A stretch of 6,268 nucleotides of DNA from CAYTAP01 sp964435775 (GTDB taxonomy: Bacteria > Planctomycetota > Phycisphaerae > Tepidisphaerales > Tepidisphaeraceae): positions 1 to 6,268 of the forward strand of contig CAYTAP010000166.1 in assembly GCA_964435775.1 (NCBI GenBank), in the 5' to 3' direction. The stretch's first letter is position 1. Each line of letters starts with the position of its first letter. The notes under the pieces were generated by a model. That model saw only the letters and a list, made by a program, of their open reading frames with translations. It searched no databases and was not told where the DNA came from. The translations under genes and the position numbers were made by a program. This document shows positions 1-6,195 of this stretch, one piece after another.

Positions 1-2774
1 TTGCCGCCGATGCGGTTCATGGCGATGGCGAGGTTTTCGTGCGCTTCGCGCGAGATGGAACCGAAACTCATCGCGCCGGTGACGAAACGCTTGACGATGT
101 CGGCGGCCGGCTCCACTTCCGCAATGGGAACGGGCGTCCCCTTCTTGAACTCAAGCAGCCCGCGAAGCGTGCAGCGGCTGCGGGATTCGTCGTTGACGAG
201 CTTGGTGTATTCCTTGAACTTGGCGAAGCCATCGACGCGCACGCCGCGCGCCAGTTGCTCCCCGGCCGACAGGTCGAACCGCACCGCGTGCTGCAGCTTG
301 GCGACGGTGTCGGGGTTGTACATGTGGAACTCGCCGAACTTGCGGTACTGATAGAAACCGCCGGGTTCGAGCACGCTCCCATCCACGGCGATCGGGGGAA
401 ATCCCCGACGATGTCGGGCAAGCGACTCCTGGGCGATCGTTTCCAGCCCAATGCCGTTGATGCGGCTTGCGGTGCCTGTGAAGTAGCGGGCGATCAGCTC
501 CTTGCCCAAGCCGATCGCTTCGAAAATCTGGGCGCCGCGATAGCTCTGGACCGTCGATATCCCCATCTTCGACGCCACCTTGATGATCCCCTTGTTGGCG
601 GCCTTGATGTAGTTCTTCTCGGCGTCCTTGAGCGACAACTCCTTGGGGAGAATGCCGTCGCGGTGGAGGTCGGCGATGGTCTCGAACGCGAGGTAGGGGT
701 TGACCGCGCCGGCGCCGTAGCCGATGAGGAGGCAGAAGTGATGAACTTCGCGGGCCTCGCCGGTTTCGATGACCAAGCCCGCCTGGGTGCGGGTTCCTTC
801 GCGGATCAGGTGATGATGCACCGCCGCGGTCGCCAGCAGGCTGGGGATCGGCGCGTGATCGGCATTGACGCCACGGTCGGACAAAATCAGAATCGACTTG
901 CCCTCGGCGATCGCCCTGCTGGCCGCGGCGCACAAATCATCCAACGCCCGCGTCAATCCATCGGCGCCGTCGGCGGCGACAAAGAGCATCGGCAGTGTGA
1001 CCGCGCGGAGGTCGCCGGCGTTCACTTCTCGCAGCTTTTCGAGGTCTTCGTTGGACAGGATCGGCTGGCGAAGCTTGATCAGGTGGCAATGGCGCGGCGT
1101 CTCCTCAAGCAGGTTTTCCTCGCGCCCGAGGTAGGTGTAGAGGCTGGTGACGAGCGACTCGAAGTTGGCGTCGAGCGGCGGGTTGGTCACCTGCGCGAAA
1201 AGCTGCTTGAAATAATTGTAAAGCAATTGCGGACGGTCGGATAAACACGCCAGCGCGGTGTCGGTGCCCATCGAACCGATCGCCTCATACCCGTTGACCG
1301 CCATCGGGCTCATGATCAGACGGATGTCTTCGACGGTGTACCCGAAGGCATGCTGACGGACGCGCAGGGTGTCATGGTCCGGCTGGTGAACCGCGCCCGG
1401 CGTGGGGAGCGAATCGAGATCAACGAGGTTTTCGTCGATCCAGCGGCGCCAGGGGCGCTTATCGACCAGCTCGCGCTTCACTTCCTTGTCGTCGATGATG
1501 CGCCCCTGCTTCATGTCGATGAGGAAGATTTTACCCGGCTGAAGCCGCCACTTGGTCGCGACGTTGGCCGGGTCCACCTGCATCGCGCCGACTTCCGACG
1601 CCATGATGACCAGGTCATCCTTCGTGACGTAATAGCGGCTGGGACGCAGGCCGTTGCGGTCAAGCACCGCGCCGATGAGCGACCCGTTGGTGAACGCGAT
1701 CGACGCCGGGCCATCCCACGGTTCCATCAGGCAGGCGTGATATTCGTAGAAAGCCCGCAGCTCCGGGTCCATCAGCTTGTGGTTTTGCCACGCCTCTGGA
1801 ATCATCATCAACACCGAATGGGGCAGCGAGCGCCCGTTGACGGTGAGGAATTGCAAGGCATTGTCGAGCGTCGCCGAATCCGAACCGCTCTCGGTGACAA
1901 CGGGGAACATTTTCTGAAGCTCATCGCCGAAGATTTCGGATTGGAGCAGCGCCTGGCGGGCCCGCATCCAGTTGCGGTTGCCGCGGAGGGTGTTGATTTC
2001 GCCATTGTGGGCCAAATAGCGATACGGATGGGCAAGCTGCCACGAGGGGAAGGTGTTGGTGGAAAAACGGGAATGGACCATCGCCAAGGCGCTGACGAAC
2101 TGGGGGTCGGTCAGGTCGGGGTAATAGTCACGGACCTGACCGGCCGTCAGCATCCCTTTGTAGATGATCCGGTTGGCGCTGAGGGCGCAGATGTAAAACC
2201 CCTCCCGCGCGTCATCCGAAAGATCGGGATCGAACTCGATCACGTTCTCAGCTCGCTGGCGGACCAGGTACAACCGCCGGTCAAAATCCTTGCGGTTGTA
2301 GAAATTGGACCCCATCGTCACAAATACTTGTCGAATCTCGGGTTCGGATCGCAGCGGGGTGCCGCCAAGGACTTCCGGGCGGGTGGGGACGTCGCGCCAG
2401 CCGAGGGTGATGACTCCATATTCCTTCGCGGTACGCTCGAAAATCCGTTCGCAGGCATGACGGTCGGCCAGATCGCGTGGGAGGAAGACCATTCCGACGC
2501 CGTATTGCCCGTGCGGAGGAAGGGAAATGCCCAGTTTCTTGCATTCCTTGCGGAAAAATGCGTCGGGGGTGAGCGTGAGAATGCCGGCGCCATCGCCGGA
2601 GTTGACTTCGCAGCCACATCCGCCGCGGTGATTCATGTTCTCCAGCATCTGGAGCGCCTGGGTCACGATTTGATTTGAGGCATGTCCTTTCATGTGGCAG
2701 ACAAAGCCGACGCCACAAGAATCATGCTCAAATTCCGGCAGATAGAGGCCCTGAGCGGGCGGTAGGAATCTCAT
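1..2774 (-). CDS. gltB: Glutamate synthase large (alpha) subunit, N-terminal 924 codons; 3' end outside window
   Basis: Makes glutamate from glutamine and 2-oxoglutarate (GOGAT, nitrogen assimilation, cytoplasm). The minus-strand frame is open from ATG 2774 to the window edge with no stop; I checked every codon. It begins MRFLPPAQGLYLPEFEHDSC; Cys20 in HDSCGVGF is the expected class II amidotransferase nucleophile, normally exposed by removing a short propeptide. Further family motifs are NHRGG (residues 48-52), SGDGAGIL (59-66), HSRFSTNTFPSW (234-245) and HNGEIN (256-261). The central domain follows. The fragment ends in SREAHENLAIAMNRIGG, just before the usual KSNTGEGGE segment of the FMN-binding domain, so about 600 residues (FMN site, 3Fe-4S cysteines, C-terminal beta-helix) are missing by truncation. 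The start is set by an in-frame TGA at 2793-2795, seven codons upstream, with no better start between; no clear Shine-Dalgarno is visible. It is transcribed divergently from the PilZ gene. Long plus-strand frames opposite it are codon-aligned shadows. Confidence 0.96.
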   Translation of the reverse strand, partial: MRFLPPAQGLYLPEFEHDSCGVGFVCHMKGHASNQIVTQALQMLENMNHRGGCGCEVNSGDGAGILTLTPDAFFRKECKKLGISLPPHGQYGVGMVFLPRDLADRHACERIFERTAKEYGVITLGWRDVPTRPEVLGGTPLRSEPEIRQVFVTMGSNFYNRKDFDRRLYLVRQRAENVIEFDPDLSDDAREGFYICALSANRIIYKGMLTAGQVRDYYPDLTDPQFVSALAMVHSRFSTNTFPSWQLAHPYRYLAHNGEINTLRGNRNWMRARQALLQSEIFGDELQKMFPVVTESGSDSATLDNALQFLTVNGRSLPHSVLMMIPEAWQNHKLMDPELRAFYEYHACLMEPWDGPASIAFTNGSLIGAVLDRNGLRPSRYYVTKDDLVIMASEVGAMQVDPANVATKWRLQPGKIFLIDMKQGRIIDDKEVKRELVDKRPWRRWIDENLVDLDSLPTPGAVHQPDHDTLRVRQHAFGYTVEDIRLIMSPMAVNGYEAIGSMGTDTALACLSDRPQLLYNYFKQLFAQVTNPPLDANFESLVTSLYTYLGREENLLEETPRHCHLIKLRQPILSNEDLEKLREVNAGDLRAVTLPMLFVAADGADGLTRALDDLCAAASRAIAEGKSILILSDRGVNADHAPIPSLLATAAVHHHLIREGTRTQAGLVIETGEAREVHHFCLLIGYGAGAVNPYLAFETIADLHRDGILPKELSLKDAEKNYIKAANKGIIKVASKMGISTVQSYRGAQIFEAIGLGKELIARYFTGTASRINGIGLETIAQESLARHRRGFPPIAVDGSVLEPGGFYQYRKFGEFHMYNPDTVAKLQHAVRFDLSAGEQLARGVRVDGFAKFKEYTKLVNDESRSRCTLRGLLEFKKGTPVPIAEVEPAADIVKRFVTGAMSFGSISREAHENLAIAMNRIGG

Positions 2775-2840
2775 GTTATCCAGGGGTAAAAATCACCGAA
2801 CTCACTCGCAAAGCCCAGAAATACACCGAAGGTCCGGCGC

Positions 2841-2868
2841 ATTATACAAATTCAATGCCGCGTCACAA
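2841..2868 (-). promoter_or_regulatory. Candidate sigma-70 promoter of gltB
   Basis: Read on the minus strand, a perfect TATAAT (2846-2841) lies 16 bp downstream of TTGTGA (2868-2863), which matches TTGACA at 4 of 6 positions. Transcription would start near 2834 and give a leader of about 60 nt before the gltB ATG. The AT-rich box stands out in a GC-rich background and is in the right place. No transcript evidence is available, so the call is by consensus and position. Confidence 0.5.
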
Positions 2869-2925
2869 TGCGACTGTTGCCGTGGGGCATGATGAACCGC
2901 GCACCAGCAGTGTAGGCCAAACTGT

Positions 2926-2937
2926 GCGCGATCGCGC
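2926..2937. repeat. 12-bp perfect palindrome in the gltB/PilZ divergent intergenic region
   Basis: GCGCGATCGCGC is perfectly self-complementary, upstream of both the gltB promoter candidate and the PilZ start. It could be an operator for a dimeric regulator. It has no loop, and the T7 run at 2953-2959 starts 15 nt later, so it does not look like an intrinsic terminator. Chance is possible in GC-rich DNA. Confidence 0.3.
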
Positions 2938-2982
2938 GGAAGAATCCAAGACTTTTTTTCCCGCCTTAAAGCCGCCGCGAGC

Positions 2983-2986
2983 GAGG
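2983..2986 (+). promoter_or_regulatory. Ribosome binding site of the PilZ gene
   Basis: GAGG lies 7 nt upstream of ATG 2994. It favours this start over the in-frame ATGs at 3000 (13 nt away) and 3039 (no Shine-Dalgarno). Confidence 0.5.
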
Positions 2987-2993
2987 TTCGATA

Positions 2994-3383
2994 ATGTACA
3001 TGGACCTCGCCACCGCCAACAACGGGAATGCCCGCCTTATGACTCAAGCCACCCAATCGCCACCAATCGCCGCACCACACAAGGAATTGCGCGAGTCGCC
3101 GCGCATGAAGCGAAACGAACAGGTGACGATCACCCTGTACGACGGCGTCGAGGCGTCGATCACCGCGACCTTGCAGGATCTGTCCCCAACGGGATTCAGC
3201 TTCTGTTCGCCCCGCCACATCGAGCCCGGCCAACTCTGCGCCATCACCCTGCCCCGCGGGCACGGCGATCCGGTGGTCATCATCTGCAAGACAATCAATT
3301 GCCGACCACTGGACCACGGCAAGTATCGGGTGGGAAGCATGTTCGTTCGCACGATCGCCAAGTCCGCGCCGCGACGGCGATAG
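2994..3383 (+). CDS. PilZ-domain protein (putative c-di-GMP receptor), 129 aa
   Basis: A single small PilZ domain after a low-complexity N-terminus of about 30 residues. The two parts of the PilZ c-di-GMP signature are visible: RxxxR as RESPR (R33-R37, followed by R40) and DxSxxG as DLSPTG (D62, S64, G67). The C-terminal YRVGSMFVR (residues 111-119) fits the usual last strand, which in the family reads hyrvGxxF. The protein ends in a basic tail (RRR) and has no signal peptide or membrane segment. PilZ proteins change partner or activity on binding c-di-GMP and often control motility, exopolysaccharide or attachment; the target here cannot be told. ATG 2994 is chosen for its GAGG at good spacing; ATG 3000 would remove only two residues. 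It is divergent from gltB with no functional link visible. The gene is followed by 60 nt without a clear terminator before the vapC remnant. Confidence 0.85.
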   Translation: MYMDLATANNGNARLMTQATQSPPIAAPHKELRESPRMKRNEQVTITLYDGVEASITATLQDLSPTGFSFCSPRHIEPGQLCAITLPRGHGDPVVIICKTINCRPLDHGKYRVGSMFVRTIAKSAPRRR

Positions 3384-3439
3384 AGCGGAGGCCACGGAAC
3401 AATCCGCACCATCGCCGCCATTCCCATCGCGATTTGGCG

Positions 3440-3445
3440 TATAAT
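3440..3445 (+). promoter_or_regulatory. Perfect -10 box abutting the vapC start (possible leaderless promoter)
   Basis: TATAAT at 3440-3445 lies 7 nt upstream of ATG 3453, where homologous toxins begin (MNVVVDTS). A transcript starting about 7 nt after the box would begin at or next to this ATG, making a leaderless mRNA. No recognisable -35 box is found at 16-18 bp spacing and there is no extended -10 TGn. The box also overlaps an alternative ATG at 3444, so it may be coincidental. Confidence 0.3.
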
Positions 3446-3654
3446 GGAACGTATGAATGTCGTCGTGGACACTTCCGTCGTAATCGCGGTGGTCGCGGAT
3501 GAACCTCAAAAGCCCGCCTTGATTGCGCAAACGCAAGGCGCCGACCTATTGGCGCCGCAGTCTCTGCGCTGGGAAATCGGCAATGCTTTTTCCGCGGTGC
3601 TGAAGCGACGACGCATCACGATTGATCAGGCACAGGCGGCGATCACAGTGAATA

Positions 3655-3731
3655 AACCACAGATGAACACGGATAAACACAGGTTTTCCGCACCCGCATT
3701 TATCAGTGTTCATCCGTGTTCATCTGTGGTT
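3655..3731. repeat. 77-bp MITE-like palindromic repeat inside vapC
   Basis: Two 26-nt arms (3655-3680 and 3706-3731) are inverted complements at 25 of 26 positions, differing only at one A/G position, with a 25-nt loop (3681-3705). The arm starts AACCACAGATGAACACGG and contains a near-duplicated GATGAACAC unit. I recall this CACAGATGAACACGGAT family as a dispersed repeat in many unrelated bacterial genomes, often seen in predicted peptides as HPCSSVV. It has no coding capacity of its own. It sits where the middle of the toxin gene should be, and no clear target-site duplication is visible at its ends. Confidence 0.85.
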
Positions 3732-3787
3732 CGGTTCTCTGCAGCATTGTAAGACCATGCGGCCAAGGCCGCGGGAATTGACATACT

Positions 3788-3792
3788 GGAGG
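3788..3792 (+). promoter_or_regulatory. Strong Shine-Dalgarno of the antitoxin gene
   Basis: GGAGG ends 9 nt before ATG 3802. It lies inside the surviving toxin C-terminal codons (ILEAS). It fixes the antitoxin start at 3802, against an upstream-extended frame from 3706 that reads through the palindromic repeat. Confidence 0.75.
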
Positions 3793-3801
3793 CGTCTTCC
3801 A

Positions 3802-4017
3802 ATGCAGACGTATCTTGAAAATCAACAAACTCTCTCCGCCCTCCTGGAGCAGGCCGACCTCAAAGGCGAAGTCCGCATCCAACGCGCCGACGGACAGGTC
3901 TTCGTGCTCAAACGCGAAGCTGGACAACGGTCGCCGCTGGATGTGGAGGGCGTCAACCTGGGCGTCTCCCGCGAAGAAATCGTCGAGTTCATTCACGAAG
4001 GGAGAAAAGGGATGTGA
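3802..4017 (+). CDS. Phd/YefM-like antitoxin partner of the VapC toxin, 71 aa, intact
   Basis: A small acidic protein of the antitoxin type that accompanies PIN toxins beginning MNVVVDTS. The N-terminal half (MQTYLENQQTLSALLEQADL, then KGEVRIQRADGQVFVLKRE) looks like the Phd/YefM fold used for dimer formation and operator binding. The C-terminal half has the SPLDVEGVNLG motif (residues 44-54) and the helix REEIVEFIHEGRKG, which in such pairs binds the toxin. Length and both motifs are normal, so it appears complete. The start overlaps the toxin tail by 17 bp (3802-3818), as in a translationally coupled toxin-first operon, and has its own GGAGG. Since the toxin is destroyed, this is an orphan: it may still repress its own operon or neutralise a related toxin elsewhere, or be awaiting decay. 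The family call rests on remembered sequence patterns. Confidence 0.75.
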   Translation: MQTYLENQQTLSALLEQADLKGEVRIQRADGQVFVLKREAGQRSPLDVEGVNLGVSREEIVEFIHEGRKGM

Positions 4018-4448
4018 GAATCTCTTCAAGCGCTTCATCTCATGAAACATCATCCGTTCGCTGCCACAGAAAAACATGTCGCTGACCACCGCATCCTCAG
4101 CATCGCATTGGGTTGTTGACGACCGGCATCGTTTGGTTCTTTTCCGTGATTTGTTTCGCCGGGTTGCCAGGGACGATTGGCGCGCTCTGCGGCGAGGTGA
4201 TTTTCGTCCTTCCAGTTATTGTTCAGTTGGGCCTGAATCTTCATTTGCTTCGGGGTACCCCATGGCTGCTGCCCGCTTCCGGCATCTGCGGCAACGCCGG
4301 CTGGCCACACGCTTGTGAGGCCCCTTCCAGTTACGGCAGCGAAGCGGCATGCAATGGTTTGATACGGTCAAAATCCGTCAAGCATCGTTTCGTCTTTGCA
4401 GACACGCCTCCAAATACCTCGCGTGACTAAGTCACAACGGCACCCTTT
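4018..4448. other. 431-bp spacer between convergent genes, no convincing gene
   Basis: The antitoxin (plus) and phosphatase (minus) genes converge on this stretch. No strong intrinsic terminator is visible. Two weak frames exist. The first, plus 4113-4430 (TTG start, no ribosome binding site), has a hydrophobic first half (IVWFFSVICFAGLPG, EVIFVLPVIVQLGL) and then polar, unrelated-looking residues. The second, minus 4310-4050 (GTG start), is rich in Asn, Gln and Trp (QLNNNWKDENH, RQQPNAMLRMRW). They are antisense to each other, so at most one is real, and hydrophobic residues opposite N/Q-rich ones is what complementary reading produces. It may be remnant DNA from an old insertion. I see no RNA gene. 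Confidence 0.4.
4423..4435. repeat. 13-bp palindrome just beyond the phosphatase stop
   Basis: GTGACTAAGTCAC has perfect 6-bp arms around one central base, 13 bp past the phosphatase stop codon. No T-run follows on either strand, so an intrinsic terminator is unlikely. A protein-binding site or chance is equally possible. Confidence 0.3.
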
Positions 4449-6128
4449 TCACCACTTGAGCAAAACCGCCGTGGCGTCGTCGGAGAGCGCTGCGCCCTGC
4501 GCGTGAGACACGACGGCCTGGAAAAGGGAGGCCACGGGGTCGGAGGCGCTGGATTGGGCGGCGGCGGCAAGCGCATCCCGCACTCTCGGCAGCCCAAATT
4601 GCGCCGCCTCCGCGCCAGGCGAGGCGGTGGGCGAGGCGGCGGGCGAATATTGCTCGATGATCCCGTCGCTCACCACGATTGCCCGGCCGGTCTCGGGCAT
4701 TGCAACAAGCTCGGCGCGATACTCTTCGCCGTCATCAACCCCCACGGGCAAACCAGCGCCGCTGGCGAGCGATTCGATGCTCGAGGCATCACGCATCAAC
4801 AGGGCATAGCCATGCCCGGCATCGACATAGCTGATCGTGTGCGCTGCAAGGTCGAACAGGCCGACCCAGAGCGTGACGAACTTTCCGGTCGGGCAGCGCG
4901 GCGCGATGTAGCGGTTGAGGTGGTTGACGGCTTTGGCGACATCGGCGTGTTCGATCAAGGCCGCGTGAAGAAATCCCTGCGCGGCCGTCATCAGCACCGA
5001 GGCGCTGATCCCCTTGCCCGAAACATCGCCGAGGGCGAGCGCCACGCGATGATCGTCGAGCCGCATCACATCGAAGAAATCCCCGCCGACGTATTGCCCC
5101 GCGCGCGATTCGCCAAGGTAGGTGAACGCGCCATGAACACCCGTGCGCGGCGGCATGATCAATTTCTGGGCGGCGGCGGCGGCGCTCAATTCGGCGAGAA
5201 ATGCGGCCTGACGCCGTTCGATCTCCTGACGCTTCAGGTTGCTCATCGCAAGGCTCGCCATGCGGCCCAGCGCCTGGCAAAAAGTTGAGGCGTTGGAACG
5301 AAGCGCCGGGCGATGCCGCGCCGAGGACGAGGCGTCGCGGGCGTCGAGGTGGAGATACCCCGCCACGGTGCCGTTGAGCATGAGGGGGACGCAGATCGCG
5401 GCGCTGATGTGCAGCTCGACGATGCTGGCGGAGATGGGGGCATCCGCGGAGGCCGACAATTCAGCGACGACGCCGGTCGACGCCATCTTGAGCAATGAGC
5501 GGCTGAAGGTTGCCGGCGCATCGGGCTGCGAGGAGTGCGCGGCAATGATCTCCAGCCCGCCGGCATTATCAAGCGGGCGGATCAACGCCGCATTGGGCAA
5601 ACCGGCGCCGCGCACGGCGGCATTGAGGATCACCTGGGCGAGCGTCTGTTCATCGGGCGCGGCATGAAGTCCGGCGGCCGCCTCGAGCAGCAGCGCGAGC
5701 AGATCATTGGCCAGCGGCGCGGCGGTTTGCGGTTCGACGGCTCGAACCAGCGTGCGGTTGATCTCATCATCCTCGACGCTTTGCAGCGCCCGCCGCGCGG
5801 GCCCGGTGGTGCTGAAGCTGAACGTCCAGGGCATGATGCGGATCAAATCACCCTCGGCCAGCGGCACTTCAATGCCCGCTTCGAGGCGCACACCGTTGAG
5901 AAATGTCCCCCAGCGGCTTTGCAGATCGGCCAGGCGCCAGTGGCCGCCGTCACTGGTCAATCGAGCGTGGGCGCGGGAGACGGTTTCGGCATCCGAGGGA
6001 AGGCGCAGGTCGCAACGCTCATGTCGGCCGATGCGATGAGGCTTGCCATCCGCGGGCACCTCGATCGCCGGCAACGGCGGCCCGGAGATCGGGACAAGAT
6101 GGGCGAAGGTGTGTGCGGGGGATGTCAT
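4449..6128 (-). CDS. FHA-GAF-PP2C (SpoIIE/RsbU-type) serine/threonine phosphatase, 559 aa
   Basis: A cytoplasmic signalling phosphatase with three domains and no membrane segment. The FHA domain (about residues 22-105) has the phosphothreonine-binding pattern GR (34-35), SRAH (51-54), DLQSRWGTFLNG (68-79). A GAF-like sensor domain spans about 140-295 (AAICVPLMLNGTVAGYLHLD). A helical linker (298-328) ends in QKLIMPP, the usual lead-in to RsbU-type domains. The PP2C domain (about 330-559) keeps its metal-binding aspartates: GGDFFD (D350, D353), GDVSGKG (D368), DAGHG (D436), SDGI (D488) and SDDATAV (D550, D551), so it should be active with Mn/Mg. Such enzymes typically dephosphorylate STAS anti-anti-sigma factors; no such partner is in the window. 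An SP-rich linker (495-508) is encoded partly by a 12-bp tandem repeat. The start is fixed by an in-frame TGA three codons upstream of ATG 6128; no Shine-Dalgarno is visible. Confidence 0.93.
   Translation of the reverse strand: MTSPAHTFAHLVPISGPPLPAIEVPADGKPHRIGRHERCDLRLPSDAETVSRAHARLTSDGGHWRLADLQSRWGTFLNGVRLEAGIEVPLAEGDLIRIMPWTFSFSTTGPARRALQSVEDDEINRTLVRAVEPQTAAPLANDLLALLLEAAAGLHAAPDEQTLAQVILNAAVRGAGLPNAALIRPLDNAGGLEIIAAHSSQPDAPATFSRSLLKMASTGVVAELSASADAPISASIVELHISAAICVPLMLNGTVAGYLHLDARDASSSARHRPALRSNASTFCQALGRMASLAMSNLKRQEIERRQAAFLAELSAAAAAQKLIMPPRTGVHGAFTYLGESRAGQYVGGDFFDVMRLDDHRVALALGDVSGKGISASVLMTAAQGFLHAALIEHADVAKAVNHLNRYIAPRCPTGKFVTLWVGLFDLAAHTISYVDAGHGYALLMRDASSIESLASGAGLPVGVDDGEEYRAELVAMPETGRAIVVSDGIIEQYSPAASPTASPGAEAAQFGLPRVRDALAAAAQSSASDPVASLFQAVVSHAQGAALSDDATAVLLKW
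4619..4642. repeat. 12-bp tandem duplication inside the phosphatase gene
   Basis: Two copies of GCGAGGCGGYGG (4619-4630 and 4631-4642, differing at one base) are followed by a partial third. On the coding strand they give the SPTASP part of a low-complexity linker after the SDGI metal motif. Being a multiple of three, copy number could change without breaking the frame. Confidence 0.6.
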
Positions 6129-6156
6129 GATGAATCAGTGACGCCGAGCCCATGAT

Positions 6157-6186
6157 AAGATAGCGATTGTTGGTCGGTTGTTCCAA
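6157..6186 (-). promoter_or_regulatory. Candidate promoter of the phosphatase gene
   Basis: On the minus strand TTGGAA (6186-6181; 4 of 6 to consensus) is 18 bp from TATCTT (6162-6157; 4 of 6). An overlapping TATCAT (6157-6152; 5 of 6) is an alternative -10 but at a long spacing. The boxes lie about 28 nt upstream of the ATG. Both are weak matches; the positional fit is the main support. Confidence 0.3.
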
Positions 6187-6195
6187 AGCGATTGT
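6162..6195. repeat. Pair of 9-bp direct repeats upstream of the phosphatase gene
   Basis: AGCGATTGT occurs exactly at 6162-6170 and 6187-6195, 25 bp apart, flanking the spacer and -35 of the candidate promoter. Paired direct sites in this position suggest binding of a regulator in tandem, but no known motif is recognised. Confidence 0.35.

Larger units (their letters stand above)
3453..3818 (+). pseudogene. vapC: VapC-type PIN-domain ribonuclease toxin, internally deleted and interrupted
   Basis: The first 64 codons encode a PIN-domain N-terminus: MNVVVDTSVVIAVVADEP with the first catalytic Asp (D6), APQSLRWEIGNAF with the conserved Glu (E41), and KRRRITIDQAQAAI. The frame then enters a palindromic repeat (3655-3731), reads repeat-derived residues (MNTDKHRF, ISVHPCSSVV) and stops at TAA 3750-3752. 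Right after that stop, in the same frame, comes DHAAKAAGIDILE (from 3753), which resembles a VapC C-terminus, ending at TGA 3816-3818. In the family about 50 residues lie between these parts, including the YDAY and LD aspartates needed for metal binding; they are absent here. The product should therefore be inactive as an RNase. I chose ATG 3453 by homology; ATG 3444 in the same frame is an alternative. A 102-residue frame running to 3752 is still open but is not a real intact gene. Confidence 0.8.

Noticed and set aside
39..2678. Two long plus-strand frames (39-1244 and 1350-2678; 401 and 442 codons) opposite gltB
   Set aside because: They are exactly codon-aligned antisense to a clear glutamate synthase sequence. 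In GC-rich genes this frame is often open; the predicted proteins show no recognisable motif and no ribosome binding site logic.
907..2935. GCGATCGC octamers at 907-914 and 2928-2935, resembling the cyanobacterial HIP1 motif
   Set aside because: Only two copies, one inside gltB codons. HIP1 is abundant in cyanobacterial genomes, so this frequency does not support it; chance in GC-rich DNA is sufficient.
2953..2959. T7 run as an intrinsic terminator tail
   Set aside because: The nearest palindrome (2926-2937) has no loop and ends 15 nt earlier, and no gene ends upstream on the plus strand.
3385..3407. Hairpin GCGGA/TCCGC after the PilZ stop as a terminator
   Set aside because: Only a 5-bp stem with a 13-nt loop and no following T-run.
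3655..3731. CRISPR array
   Set aside because: Only one inverted pair with a single loop; no regularly spaced direct repeats and no cas genes.
3706..3801. N-terminal extension of the antitoxin frame up to 3706
   Set aside because: The extra residues translate the palindromic repeat and vapC tail in another frame; the GGAGG at 3788-3792 sets the start at 3802.
4503..6155. Plus-strand frames opposite the phosphatase gene (for example 4503-5288 and 5535-6155)
   Set aside because: Antisense shadows of a gene whose FHA, GAF and PP2C motifs are all intact on the minus strand.
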